From Flavobacterium ovatum (GTDB lineage Bacteria; Bacteroidota; Bacteroidia; Flavobacteriales; Flavobacteriaceae), in assembly GCF_040703125.1 (NCBI RefSeq), contig NZ_CP160035.1:4140001-4204000 (forward strand): 64,000 bases of DNA. The letters run 5' to 3'. The notes below the pieces were generated by a model. It was not told the origin of the DNA. It made no database searches and saw only the letters and a program-made list of their open reading frames with translations. The translations under genes and the position numbers were made by a program. This document shows, piece after piece, positions 1-8,759 of this stretch. Numbering within the stretch: position 1 is the first letter of the stretch; each line of letters starts with the position of its first letter.

Positions 1-1
1 C

Positions 2-439
2 AAAAAACAACGTCAAGACATTTGCAAATATTACCTCAGCAAAGTCGGACTTGATGGAGCTTTCGACAAAAAAGCCAAAGACCTTTCACAAGGAATGAAA
101 CAACGTGTGGGAATCGCAAGAGCCTTGGCACTAAAACCTCAAGTATTGCTTTTAGACGAACCTTTCGGAATGCTAGATTCCTTAACAAGAGGAGAATTGC
201 AAGATGTTTTACTCGAAGTTCTCGATAAAGAAAAAACAACAGGAATTATGATTACCCACGATGTCGATGAATCTATTTTCTTGGCCGATAGAGTGATTAT
301 GATGACCTCGGGACCAAGAGCACAAATTGGCGACATTCTAGACATTACCTACGATCGCCCCCGAAACCGTAAAGCGATTTTAGAACACGAAACCTATTAC
401 AGCAATAGAGAACACTTAATCAATTTCTTGGAGCATTAA
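2..439 (+). CDS. ABC transporter ATP-binding protein, C-terminal part (nitrate/sulfonate type)
   Basis: The reading frame is open from the first bases of the window, so the start and the Walker A motif lie outside it. What is visible is the second half of an ABC ATPase: signature LSQGMKQR, Walker [12 protein letters not shown], and the switch histidine in ITHD. The sequence resembles the NrtC/NrtD/SsuB/TauB group that energises uptake of nitrate, nitrite, sulfonates or taurine. A second ATPase of the same group lies at 6684-7490 on the other strand with its own permease and binding protein. This one therefore probably belongs to a separate transporter to the left, and its substrate cannot be told from here. 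A terminator hairpin follows the stop codon. Confidence 0.85.
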   Translation, partial: KKQRQDICKYYLSKVGLDGAFDKKAKDLSQGMKQRVGIARALALKPQVLLLDEPFGMLDSLTRGELQDVLLEVLDKEKTTGIMITHDVDESIFLADRVIMMTSGPRAQIGDILDITYDRPRNRKAILEHETYYSNREHLINFLEH

Positions 440-465
440 TATTTTGCCCCAAATCTATTAATTCC

Positions 466-507
466 AAAAAAACCGAACAGGAGATATTTTCTTGTTCGGT
501 TTTTTTT
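466..507 (+). terminator. Rho-independent terminator after the ABC ATPase
   Basis: Stem AAAACCGAACA / TGTTCGGTTTT with a loop of about 12 bases, followed by a run of T. It lies 27 bases after the ATPase stop codon. Confidence 0.8.
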
Positions 508-612
508 GTACGTATTTAAACTTTTTCTTTATTTGTCAGCAATTCCACCTAAATATATTTTATACTCCAATATCGTATTGATAGCTAATATGCGTAACAA
601 ATCAAACCACCC

Positions 613-648
613 CAAAAAAAATGAGCCCGATACACTATCGAGCTCATT
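613..648 (-). terminator. Terminator of the GPAYKN-repeat gene
   Basis: Read on the minus strand, an interrupted stem (AATGAGC-x-CGATA pairing with TATCG-x-GCTCATT) ends in a run of eight T. It lies about 105 bases beyond the stop of the minus-strand gene at 755-1108. The remaining gene-free sequence from 440 to 754 shows nothing else I can name. Confidence 0.75.
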
Positions 649-754
649 ATTAACAAAACTAACTTAAATTTACCTAAACTTTTGGGTGTAGTCTAGTGTT
701 TCAATTTGCACTTAAAAGAAACACCTATTTGACTTATAATAAGCTATCCCGTCT

Positions 755-1108
755 CTAATTTTCTACTTGGACAATTGCATTGTTCTTATTTACGTTTTTT
801 ACCCAAGGTCCGTGATTTTTATAGGCTGGCCCAGTTAAATTTCGGCTTTCACTACCCGATGTACTTACTAGAACTAAGTCTTTTTCTCTTGTATCTCTCG
901 ACACTTGATGATTTTTGTATGCTGGTCCTTTGAGCGCTTGTTTATTATTATCTGTATATATTTTAATTGGCTCAGATTTATCCATCCAAACTTTATAATT
1001 TTTATAAGCGGGCCCTTTTAAATCACTCTGTTTCACATTAGTTTCTGCTTGTGCAAACGCACTAAAAGAAATTAATAAAACTCCTAAAATCATTGCTACT
1101 TCTTTCAT
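755..1108 (-). CDS. Small secreted protein with three GPAYKN repeats
   Basis: A 117-residue protein of unknown function. Residues 1-21 form a signal peptide (hydrophobic core, then AFAQA), so the mature protein is about 96 residues and should reach the periplasm or beyond. The mature part holds three copies of a short motif, LKGPAYKNYKVW near residue 29, LKGPAYKNHQV near 59 and LTGPAYKNHGPW near 91, spaced 30-32 residues apart and separated by polar, lysine-rich linkers. There are no cysteines and no lipobox. A possible -7 element (TATCTTTG) lies at 1133-1140 on the minus strand, and a terminator follows the gene, so it is probably transcribed alone. A start at residue 6 is also possible. I do not recognise a family and infer no function. 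Confidence 0.75.
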   Translation of the reverse strand: MKEVAMILGVLLISFSAFAQAETNVKQSDLKGPAYKNYKVWMDKSEPIKIYTDNNKQALKGPAYKNHQVSRDTREKDLVLVSTSGSESRNLTGPAYKNHGPWVKNVNKNNAIVQVEN

Positions 1109-1223
1109 GGCTATTACTTTTTTTGTTCCTTACAAAGATACATTCAGTAATAGGTGTTTAGAATTATGGGAATCTACCCAATCTCCATCCGTATAAATAC
1201 GGATAGCGACTATTTTTAAAGTG

Positions 1224-1856
1224 TTATACCAAATTCATTTCTGTTGCTTTTTTAATGAGTTCGGCGGTATTTTTTACTTCCAATTTTTTCAAAATATTGG
1301 CGCGATGGGTTTCTATGGTACGGGAACTTACAAATAGTTTAGCAGCAATTCCCTTGGTTGTCAAACCCGTAGCGATCAATCCCAAAACTTCTGTTTCTTT
1401 ATTTGACAAAATGTTTTCACTAATGCTTTGAGTGGACATAAAGTTGATCATTTTTTCAGAAATCTCGGCGCTGAAATATTTTTTTCCTTTATTCACTGTT
1501 CGAATGGCAAGGATCAATTCAGCTTCATCTGTGTTTTTTAATAGATAGCCATAAGCACCCATTTTGGCACATTTTGCGATGTAATTGCCATCATTGTGCA
1601 TCGATATCACAATAGGTTTGATACCTGAATCTGTTGCTTGTAATTCTTTCAAAACCTGAAAACCATCCATATTAGGCATGGTAATGTCTAGCAAAACAAT
1701 ATCTGCTTCAAACTGATTATTAATCAGCTCCATAAACTCAATACCATCAGCAACACTTTTGACTATTTTTATGTCGTCCTGTTTTCGTAGTAACTCTGCA
1801 AGTCCTTTTCGAAAAAGTTCATGATCATCGGCTATTATTAATTTGATTTCGTTCAT
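1224..1856 (-). CDS. NarL/LuxR-family response regulator
   Basis: A 210-residue two-domain transcription factor. The receiver domain (about residues 3-120) has the acidic pair D10/D11, the phospho-acceptor D57 in LLDITMP, S85 and the conserved K107 in LLKN. The LuxR-type helix-turn-helix spans about 150-205, with SNKETEVLGLIATGLTTKGI followed by SSRTIETHRANILKKL. Its start codon overlaps the stop of the upstream histidine kinase by four bases (ATGA), so the two are translationally coupled and form a two-component pair. Target genes are not indicated by the sequence. Nearness to nitrate genes is suggestive only. Confidence 0.93.
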   Translation of the reverse strand: MNEIKLIIADDHELFRKGLAELLRKQDDIKIVKSVADGIEFMELINNQFEADIVLLDITMPNMDGFQVLKELQATDSGIKPIVISMHNDGNYIAKCAKMGAYGYLLKNTDEAELILAIRTVNKGKKYFSAEISEKMINFMSTQSISENILSNKETEVLGLIATGLTTKGIAAKLFVSSRTIETHRANILKKLEVKNTAELIKKATEMNLV

Positions 1857-3508
1857 AATTCTATGGGTAATTCAATTTCAAAGGTTGTGTTTCCAGGTAC
1901 TTCATTGATGGTAATGGTACCATTGCAAATTTCTACCCGCTCTTTGATGTTACTAATTCCTAAACCTAATTTGACTGTGCAAATATCAAAACCAATTCCG
2001 TCATCAAAATAAAAAAGCGAAATAAATTCATCAAATTCCGAAAGTGTAATTCGGATATTTTTAGCATTTGCATGTTTTAATGAATTATTAATGAGTTCTT
2101 GGCTTATTCGAAAAAGATTAATAGCCTGATGGTTGGTGATATTAGAATTTTCTTGTTTGGTTAAATCTTCATATTCGATAGTTACATTTGTCGATTTTTT
2201 GAGGCTTTCAATAAAGTTGGTCAGCGCAACTCCAATTCCGAAATCATCTATAGAAGCAGGCATTAAGGCGTTTGACATCAATCTGATTTCTGAAATAGTA
2301 TCATCTACTATTTTTTTCATTTCTGTTTTCTTCACTTCATCTACAACCCTATTTTCAATATAGTGTTTCAAAGAAGTCAAATACGGGCCTACACCATCAT
2401 GCAGCTCACGCGAAAGTCGGCGCCGCTCATTTTCCATACCGTTTACCAACATCCGTTTTGATTGTATTCTGGTATTTTCTTCATTATTTCGAAATTCGAT
2501 CAGCTTATCTCTCATCGCCAAAAGGCTTTTTCCTAAAAGATCATTCGAACTTTTTGGTTGATAATCGGTATTTAAATTCATAGTACCAATAGCATCCGAA
2601 AATTTGACGGCACCTTGCAAAGAAGCTTTCAAATTGGCTAAAGCATCAAACATTTCCTTTATTTCTTTAGAATTTTTTATAAATTCATTGGTTTGATTAT
2701 AATCTCCTTCGGCCATAATTCGGAGACTATTCCGCATATTTTTGATGGGATTGGTAATAATTCTGGTAAGAAAAAGAGAAAGCATAACCGCTAGTAAAAA
2801 AATAGCCAGCGTTAAACCTACCAGTCTTTCTTTTAATTCTTTTAGCGGAATTGTGACCTCATCAACATCCATTTCAGACAAGATAACCATCTTTAAATTG
2901 GGAACTTCTATAAGGCTATACACACTATACACATCAATACCTCTATAATCCTTAAATACTCCTCTACCATTTTTTCCTTTAAAAGCATTTGCCACACCTT
3001 TTGTATTCACGGTTAAAGAGTAAGGAGTTTTATTGGGATAAAAACGAGACTGAGAACGCATTCGAAAATCTTCACCTACGAGATAAGATTCTCCACTATT
3101 CCCCATTCCGGTGCGTTCAAGTAGTATTTTTTTTACTTTGTTGTAATCCAAAACTTTAATCAACGTCCCTTTTTTGGAGTTAGAGACAAAACCTATGGTC
3201 GTTTTATTTGCAACATGGTAGGGTGTAAAATCGTGAATTCCATCAATCTTTTTAATACTATCCGGTAGTTTTAAAACGCTACTATCAATATTTTGGTTGT
3301 ACGAATCATAACTCTCAAACCGCTCCCACTCTGATTTTAGTAAATGTTCAATCTGGTTTTTCTTGAGTGTTTTAATCGAATTCAATTGCAGTAAAATACG
3401 ATCGTTCAAAACGCTTGAAAACTGTTGGTAGGATGAAAAAGACAAGACCGTAATTACCAATGCAATTAAACTATTAATGATAATAAGTATTACTGTTTTG
3501 ATGTTCAT
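1853..3508 (-). CDS. Membrane sensor histidine kinase (Cache-HAMP-HisKA_3)
   Basis: A 551-residue sensor kinase. A membrane segment at about 5-25 and another at 229-248 flank an extracytoplasmic sensor region. That region contains GMGNSGESYLVG at about 134-145, a motif typical of double-Cache ligand-binding domains. A HAMP linker (about 249-300) leads to a NarX-type kinase core: phospho-acceptor H370 in RRRLSRELHDGVGPYL, N-box ELINNSLKHA (471-480), and ATP-binding glycine motifs FDDGIGFD and LGLGISNIKERV. The partner regulator follows with a four-base overlap. The ligand is unknown. Cache domains bind small metabolites, but the sequence does not say which. Confidence 0.93.
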   Translation of the reverse strand: MNIKTVILIIINSLIALVITVLSFSSYQQFSSVLNDRILLQLNSIKTLKKNQIEHLLKSEWERFESYDSYNQNIDSSVLKLPDSIKKIDGIHDFTPYHVANKTTIGFVSNSKKGTLIKVLDYNKVKKILLERTGMGNSGESYLVGEDFRMRSQSRFYPNKTPYSLTVNTKGVANAFKGKNGRGVFKDYRGIDVYSVYSLIEVPNLKMVILSEMDVDEVTIPLKELKERLVGLTLAIFLLAVMLSLFLTRIITNPIKNMRNSLRIMAEGDYNQTNEFIKNSKEIKEMFDALANLKASLQGAVKFSDAIGTMNLNTDYQPKSSNDLLGKSLLAMRDKLIEFRNNEENTRIQSKRMLVNGMENERRRLSRELHDGVGPYLTSLKHYIENRVVDEVKKTEMKKIVDDTISEIRLMSNALMPASIDDFGIGVALTNFIESLKKSTNVTIEYEDLTKQENSNITNHQAINLFRISQELINNSLKHANAKNIRITLSEFDEFISLFYFDDGIGFDICTVKLGLGISNIKERVEICNGTITINEVPGNTTFEIELPIEL

Positions 3509-4068
3509 TACAATCTATTTTAAAGATTTAGATACCATTTATTTAGCATTATAAAAATAGGTATTTAAAAAACAATTGAGAAAATCTCTAATAATCGCCA
3601 ACTATTTCCCAAGCCGATTAGACAAACATACAACCAAAATGGTTATAAAACTTAACTTCTATGCAACCAATTCTTGCTATTGTGCTCAGATCATCAAACT
3701 AAATAGTAAAAAACAAATTAGCCTTTTTTTTATAAAAATAACTGTTTTTATTATCATACAAAAATCAAACTACTCCTAAGAAAAGAAGATTCCCGATAGA
3801 CGAATAGTTAATGGAAAAACTAAATATATCTTCACCACCGTTCATACTCTCTTTACTTCGGACGAATTCCTATTGTCTACCCAATTAGTCTGATAAATAA
3901 TTGCGTAAACTTTTAGATTTGCATTACGAAATTGTCTTAATTGATAACTCCTTCACAACTACCTGCGACACAACAAATTCAAGTCTAGTTCCAAAATTGC
4001 AATATTAATTTAGTATTTTTAAGAAACCTATCTTTTATAAACGAGTTAAGTAGATAAAATACAGTATC
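3509..4068. other. Gene-free stretch
   Basis: 560 AT-rich bases between the divergent histidine kinase and DUF2254 genes. It must hold both promoters, but I could not place a convincing -33/-7 pair. A 67-codon frame with a TTG start at 3576-3779 has no domain-like features and is probably chance. Confidence 0.5.
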
Positions 4069-5325
4069 ATGAAAAAAAACATCCTTATTTACTATTCTAA
4101 AATTCGAAGACAATTGTGGTTTCGCCCACTTCTTTTTTGCTTATTCTCGGTTGCGGGCGCGCTGGTAGCACATCAAGTGGATGGTTTAGGATTGAGCGAT
4201 CTTGTTCCCGATATTGAAACAGAATCAATTGAGGGGCTTTTGGACACTATATCTGCCAGCATGTTGGTCATCTCTATTTTCGCAGTAGGATCGATGCTGT
4301 CTGCATTTTCTACAGCCAGTAGTAATGCCACTCCCCGCTCTTTCAAAATTGTAGTTACTGATGATGTTTCCCAAAACGCACTTTCTGTTTTTATTGGGGC
4401 ATTTATCTTTAGTATTGTAGCAACCATTGCTCTAGATAATGGTTATTATGGCAAAGCAGGTCGGTTTGTACTGTTTCTATTTACCCTGTTTTTATTTACC
4501 ATTGTCATCCTTACTTTTTTACGATGGGTGGACCGAATTTCAAGATTAGGACGACTGGAACATACCATCGACCAAGTGGAAGCCGTTGCCGCCAAATCAC
4601 TTTCTGAATACATCAAACATCCTTACTTAAAAGCATTGCCCGCTATAGGCGAACCAATTGCAAGTACTGCAATAACAAGCAATTGTGTAGGCTATGTGCA
4701 ACACATCAACATGGCAGGCTTGCAATCATTGGCCAAAGACAACGATTTGAAAATTAGGCTGAATTGTCTTCCTGGTAAATTTGTACATGAAAATTTCACT
4801 ATTGCCTATGTAGCCTCCGTAAAACAGATTGACCTTGATAAAATAGCACAAAAAATCAACTATGCTATTCGTGTTGGTCATACTAGATTATTTGAAGACG
4901 ATCCACGTTTTGGAATTATCGCCTTAACAGAAATTGCTAGTAGAGCCTTGTCTCCCGGTATTAATGATCCTGGAACTGCCATACAAATTATTGGTAGCCA
5001 AGAAAGATTGTTGTTTTTATGGAATCAGGAAAGCAAAGATCATAAAACAGAAAAAACACAATATGACTGCATAGAGGTACCAACAATTTCGATGAATGAT
5101 TTCTTTGATGATGCTTTCAGACCTATTGCAAGAGATGGCGCCAATAACATTGAAGTAATGTTACGCTTACAAAAGGCTTTTACCTCATTAGAAACCATCA
5201 ACAACGCCGACATAAAATTATCGGCTATCCAACATTCGAAAGAAGCTTTTAGCAGAGCAAAAGGAGCTCTTGAGTCCCAAAAAGATCTCCTTATTTTAGA
5301 AGCAGAATGTTCCTTTAATAGATAA
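4069..5325 (+). CDS. DUF2254 family integral membrane protein
   Basis: A 418-residue protein matching the general layout of DUF2254. There are hydrophobic helices near residues 18-37, 62-85, 105-125 and 132-152 (four probable membrane segments), then a soluble C-terminal half with the conserved stretch FGIIALTEIASRALSPGIND near residues 281-300. The family is widespread in bacteria and its role is not established. Transport or envelope-stress functions are guesses. The gene stands alone: its upstream neighbours are divergent, and a strong hairpin terminator follows it. No truncation is seen. Confidence 0.85.
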   Translation: MKKNILIYYSKIRRQLWFRPLLFCLFSVAGALVAHQVDGLGLSDLVPDIETESIEGLLDTISASMLVISIFAVGSMLSAFSTASSNATPRSFKIVVTDDVSQNALSVFIGAFIFSIVATIALDNGYYGKAGRFVLFLFTLFLFTIVILTFLRWVDRISRLGRLEHTIDQVEAVAAKSLSEYIKHPYLKALPAIGEPIASTAITSNCVGYVQHINMAGLQSLAKDNDLKIRLNCLPGKFVHENFTIAYVASVKQIDLDKIAQKINYAIRVGHTRLFEDDPRFGIIALTEIASRALSPGINDPGTAIQIIGSQERLLFLWNQESKDHKTEKTQYDCIEVPTISMNDFFDDAFRPIARDGANNIEVMLRLQKAFTSLETINNADIKLSAIQHSKEAFSRAKGALESQKDLLILEAECSFNR

Positions 5326-5346
5326 TTTTAAATTGACTGGATAGCA

Positions 5347-5384
5347 AAAAAAAACTCAAAGCCTAAACAGACTTTGAGTTTTTC
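5347..5384. terminator. Bidirectional terminator
   Basis: AAAAACTCAAAG / CTTTGAGTTTTT with a 10-base loop, A-rich on the left and T-rich on the right. It can serve both the plus-strand DUF2254 gene and the converging lipoprotein gene. Confidence 0.85.
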
Positions 5385-5425
5385 TTGGATTGTGTAAAAT
5401 CCATTCTTACAGTTTAAAAAGAGTA

Positions 5426-5656
5426 CTAATTTCCTATTTTCACATCTACTTTGTCAGCCTCTACTTTTAAACCATTTTTATCTACAGTAATACTTGTGCC
5501 TGATGAACTATCAACCGTTGTTGTTTCTTTTTCAATTACTGTTGTTGTGCCTGGCATGACAATAACTTCTTTATCTGCTTCTTTGTCTTTACATCCCATT
5601 ACGGTTAACATCACTACTAAAGATAACAACCCGATTATTTTTTTACTATTTTTCAT
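5426..5656 (-). CDS. Small lipoprotein of unknown function
   Basis: About 76 residues when started at the ATG at 5656, which places a normal lipoprotein signal (MKNSKK, hydrophobic stretch, lipobox VMGC) at the N-terminus. The frame continues upstream to 5710, but that extension would put 18 polar residues in front of the signal and is unlikely. The mature part is acidic and rich in Thr, Val and Lys, with no recognisable domain. It should be lipid-anchored in the envelope. It converges with the DUF2254 gene and shares its bidirectional terminator. Confidence 0.7.
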   Translation of the reverse strand: MKNSKKIIGLLSLVVMLTVMGCKDKEADKEVIVMPGTTTVIEKETTTVDSSSGTSITVDKNGLKVEADKVDVKIGN

Positions 5657-5911
5657 TTTATTTAATTTATTAAAGTGATTACTACTGTTTATTTTAATTG
5701 GTCTGTACAAAGGTGCGTTTAATGAACACAGTAGCTGTTATAAAATTTCGCAAATACCTTATATCATTCACACATTAACCATAACAAACTACCTGATTTA
5801 CAAAACTTTAAAAGCCGTTTTTGAACTAAGGAGAAATCAATCCCTTTATTTTAAATAACTATAAAGTCTATTTATCCAATTCAATTGCATTATATATAAT
5901 AGAAACAAAAA

Positions 5912-6460
5912 CTACACTCTTACCATCCGAATATCAATCTCTCTATCTACAAATTCCCATTCTTCAGATTGGCGCAATTTACTGAGTAGTTCATTAAATG
6001 CAGGTTCGTCTTCTGGAGCAAATTCAAACCAAGTTAAAAAATCAAAAGGTTCATCAATGTCTCTAGAATGAAACAATTGACGGGCAATGGCTGGTAAATA
6101 TTGCATTCCATGATGCGTATGACGGGATTGCTTTTCCATGATTTGTCGGCGTTCATCTTGAGCCAGATTCCACCAAGCTTCATTTTTTCGAATGGGAATG
6201 AAAGCGGCATAAGTAGCTTTTTTTCGACCGAGGTCTTCTTGTTTGGCAGTGAGTTTGTCTTTTTCAGCTTTTTCGGTGTAGCGCAAATTACTAATCACTC
6301 CTTTCAATGACCAAATCCCTTCAAAACGATTGATTAACGAACTTTGAATTTTATCTACATGCGTCACTTTTGGCAAAGACTCGCCTATCAAAGTGGTTGA
6401 TTTAATTATTTTCCAATCTCCTGTGGTACCGCCTATAAAGTCAAAAATAGTATTGTTCAT
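5912..6460 (-). CDS. cld: Chlorite dismutase, short dimeric (lineage II) type
   Basis: A 182-residue heme protein of the chlorite dismutase family. Its length and sequence follow the short dimeric enzymes known from Nitrobacter: an N-terminal GGTTGDW, then IPIRKNEAWW, QDERRQIMEK, RHTHHGMQYLPAIARQLFHS and FDFLTWFEFAPE. The expected proximal heme ligand is H114, and the distal arginine needed for chlorite breakdown is present as R127. HemQ-type relatives lack that arginine. The reaction is chlorite to chloride plus oxygen. The signal-free N-terminus suggests a cytoplasmic enzyme. It lies just downstream of the nrt transporter genes on the same strand, beyond their terminator. A protective role against chlorite formed by nitrate reductase acting on chlorate is inference. 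Confidence 0.9.
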   Translation of the reverse strand: MNNTIFDFIGGTTGDWKIIKSTTLIGESLPKVTHVDKIQSSLINRFEGIWSLKGVISNLRYTEKAEKDKLTAKQEDLGRKKATYAAFIPIRKNEAWWNLAQDERRQIMEKQSRHTHHGMQYLPAIARQLFHSRDIDEPFDFLTWFEFAPEDEPAFNELLSKLRQSEEWEFVDREIDIRMVRV

Positions 6461-6624
6461 GAAAGTTGTTTTTATAATTTAAGTATAAACTTGTAAATAA
6501 TAGCTCCTATGGCTAATTACTATCATTTTATTTATAACCTAAATATAAACAAGCATTTAGACAAATCTCCCGCATAAAAACTATAAGAAAGTTGTTTTTT
6601 GACAAGTTAAAACTGGCGAAAAAG

Positions 6625-6660
6625 CAAAAAACCCCTATCGTTCTAGTGCGATAGGGATTT
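6625..6660 (-). terminator. Terminator of the nrt operon
   Basis: CCCTATCG / CGATAGGG stem with an 8-base loop. On the minus strand it is followed by TTTTTT. It lies 24 bases beyond the nrtD stop and separates nrtD from cld. Confidence 0.8.
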
Positions 6661-6683
6661 GGAAACAAACAAAACAAATTAAA

Positions 6684-7490
6684 CTAATTTTTATACTTCA
6701 TTCCCATGTCTTCGATAGAAAACTTATCGGTTAATAGGTGTAATAATTTATCTCTAAGTTCGATGTACTCAGGCATTTTTACGATTTCGATTTTATTTCT
6801 AGGTCTTGGCAAATGCACTTCTACAATCTCACGAATGGTGGATGACGGTCCATTGTTTAGTACCACAATTCGGTCAGACAAGAACAAAGCTTCTTCGATA
6901 TCATGGGTTATCATGATAATGGTTTTTTCGCGATTGTCTAAGTTCCAAAGTTTCAACACTTCAAGTTGCATCGATCCTTTGGTCAAAGCATCCAAAGCCC
7001 CAAACGGCTCGTCCATTAATAACACTCCTGGATTGATAGCAAAAGCACGAGCGATGGCTACTCTCTGTTTCATTCCGCCCGATAGTTGTCCTGGTAGTTT
7101 GTCTTTGTGTTCGAATAAGTTGACCATTTTTAGATTGTTATCTACAATAGCTTTTTTTTCTTCGGTAGAACATTTCATTACAGAATCTACTACTTGAAAA
7201 ATGTTTTGGTAAACGGATAACCAAGGTAATAAAGAATAGTTTTGAAAAACGATTCCGCGATCTGGACCTGGTCCTTTGATGCTTTGATTGTCCAGCACTA
7301 CAGATCCTTGAGACGGTGTAAGCATTCCTGCGATTGCATTTAGGATAGTTGATTTCCCGCAACCTGAATGGCCGATGATGGATATGATTTCGCCTTTTTG
7401 AATGGATAAATTAATATCTTTTACGGCTGTATATTTTCCTTTTGGAGTTGGGAATGATATTTCTAGGTTTTTGATTTCTAAATAACTCAT
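6684..7490 (-). CDS. nrtD: Nitrate ABC transporter ATP-binding protein
   Basis: A complete ABC ATPase of 268 residues from the ATG at 7490. The frame runs on to 7610, but the extra 40 residues are not conserved-looking, and MSYLEIKNLEISF is the usual family start. It has Walker A GHSGCGKST, signature LSGGMKQR, Walker B LLMDEPFGALD and switch ITHD. It should drive import through NrtB using nitrate (possibly nitrite or cyanate) delivered by NrtA. The gap of 290 bases to nrtB carries a repeat element, which is unusual inside such an operon. The assignment to nitrate rests on NrtA and the nearby nasA. Confidence 0.92.
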   Translation of the reverse strand: MSYLEIKNLEISFPTPKGKYTAVKDINLSIQKGEIISIIGHSGCGKSTILNAIAGMLTPSQGSVVLDNQSIKGPGPDRGIVFQNYSLLPWLSVYQNIFQVVDSVMKCSTEEKKAIVDNNLKMVNLFEHKDKLPGQLSGGMKQRVAIARAFAINPGVLLMDEPFGALDALTKGSMQLEVLKLWNLDNREKTIIMITHDIEEALFLSDRIVVLNNGPSSTIREIVEVHLPRPRNKIEIVKMPEYIELRDKLLHLLTDKFSIEDMGMKYKN

Positions 7491-7583
7491 GATCGTATGA
7501 TTTAAGAATTTATATATAAAATTGGTGATGGAAATGAGAATTGGTAATTGGTAGGTTTTGCGTGAGTGATGGAAGTGGAGCTC

Positions 7584-7665
7584 TTTTTTGAGCCATTTTT
7601 CTTGGCTCAAAAAAAGCGGGAACAGACAGCACGACCCGTAGGGGCACGCCCAAAGAAAAATAAGA
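7584..7665. repeat. REP-like intergenic element between nrtB and nrtD
   Basis: A perfect 12-7-12 inverted repeat (TTTTTTGAGCCA / TGGCTCAAAAAA, 7584-7614) followed by a GC-rich tract containing GTAGGGGCACGCCC. It stands out from the AT-rich background. It shares the flanking word CTCACGCAAA (minus strand, near 7556-7566) with the element at 17941-18110. Such tracts are scattered in Flavobacterium genomes as far as I recall. The copy number cannot be judged from one window. Confidence 0.55.
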
Positions 7666-7780
7666 TTTGTGATTAACGATTTGTGAAGGACTAGACCTTT
7701 TAAAATCTACTTCTATTTATAAATTCTTGATTCTAACAAAATCTAAAATCGTTATTCGTTACTCAAAAATCTAAAATATT

Positions 7781-8656
7781 CTACGCTTTGTAAGCTACTT
7801 TGTTTTCGATATAAGTAAATAATTTGTCGAAAAGCAATCCTACGACACCGATGATTATGATGGCTGATATTACTTTTTCAAGACTTAAAGCATTCCAACT
7901 GTCCCAAACAAAGAATCCGATTCCAGCGCCTCCTGAAAGCATTTCGCCCGCAACGATTACCAACCATGCTACACTAATTGACAAACGTAAACCTGTGATG
8001 ATATGTGGTAAACTAAACGGAATTAAGATTTTGGTCAAATATCTCATTTTTGAAAATCCGAATGCTTTGGCCACATTTTTATGGTCTTGTGGCAACGATT
8101 TGATTCCGAATGAGGTATTAATTAATGTCGACCACAACGAAGTGATGAACACGATGAATATGGTTGCAAGTCCTGTATCTTTGAAAACTACTAACCCAAT
8201 TGGGAACCACGCTAATGGCGAAACTGGTTTTAACAATTGTACGATTGGGTAGAAAATTTGTTTGGCTATTGTGCTAGCGCCCATCAATATTCCGATTGGA
8301 ATAGCGACTAGTGACCCTAAAAAGAAACCTAATAATACGGTTTTGATAGAGTTGAATAATTGCAGACCGATTCCTTTATCGTTGGGTCCATAATCGTAAA
8401 ACGGATCGCTAACCATTTCGTATAAAACGGTTAATGTTGGAATTGGCCCTGGTAATGCGTCTTTGGTTATGCTGCTTAATAATTCCCAAAATCCTCCAAC
8501 GATTATTAGACCTATTGCTGCAAAAGAGATTGATTTTGTGCTTTCTAAAAATTTCGCACCAAAAAGGTTGAATTTCTTGGTAGTTTTATTTTGAGAGGGA
8601 GTCATAGTTGACTTCGCTTCTCCAAGTGTTTCTAGTGTTAAGGTTGTGTTTGACAT
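7781..8656 (-). CDS. nrtB: Nitrate ABC transporter permease
   Basis: A 291-residue inner-membrane permease of the BPD_transp_1 family. After a polar N-terminus of about 35 residues come about six hydrophobic helices. The cytoplasmic coupling loop is visible as AKAFGFSKMRYLTKILIPFS, the EAA-type motif that docks on the ATPase. It sits between nrtA (gap about 100 bases) and nrtD (gap 290 bases) on the same strand and should form the channel of the transporter. The start at 8656 is the first ATG. A start 17 codons later cannot be excluded. Confidence 0.93.
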   Translation of the reverse strand: MSNTTLTLETLGEAKSTMTPSQNKTTKKFNLFGAKFLESTKSISFAAIGLIIVGGFWELLSSITKDALPGPIPTLTVLYEMVSDPFYDYGPNDKGIGLQLFNSIKTVLLGFFLGSLVAIPIGILMGASTIAKQIFYPIVQLLKPVSPLAWFPIGLVVFKDTGLATIFIVFITSLWSTLINTSFGIKSLPQDHKNVAKAFGFSKMRYLTKILIPFSLPHIITGLRLSISVAWLVIVAGEMLSGGAGIGFFVWDSWNALSLEKVISAIIIIGVVGLLFDKLFTYIENKVAYKA

Positions 8657-8759
8657 GATTGTATATTTTTTAGTTTAATGTTTTGTTTATGCAACTGATG
8701 GAATGATATTATTTGATAATCCCTCTCTAGATTTGAGGGATTATCGAATATTTACTTGC

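Noticed and set aside
508..515. TACGTAT half-site after the first ABC ATPase gene
   Set aside because: There is no partner half-site at the N4 distance and no gene start nearby on either strand.
1224..3508. Two-component pair considered as NarX/NarL
   Set aside because: The kinase core and regulator type fit, but I cannot see the nitrate-binding P-box signature, and the sensor looks like a Cache domain. Left unnamed.
3576..3779. 67-codon open frame with a TTG start in the gap before the DUF2254 gene
   Set aside because: No signal, domain or conserved-looking composition, and the region is simply AT-rich. Treated as chance.
5912..6460. Chlorite dismutase considered as a HemQ-type coproheme decarboxylase
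   Set aside because: The short length and the distal arginine R127 together with H114 fit lineage II chlorite dismutases. HemQ proteins lack that arginine.
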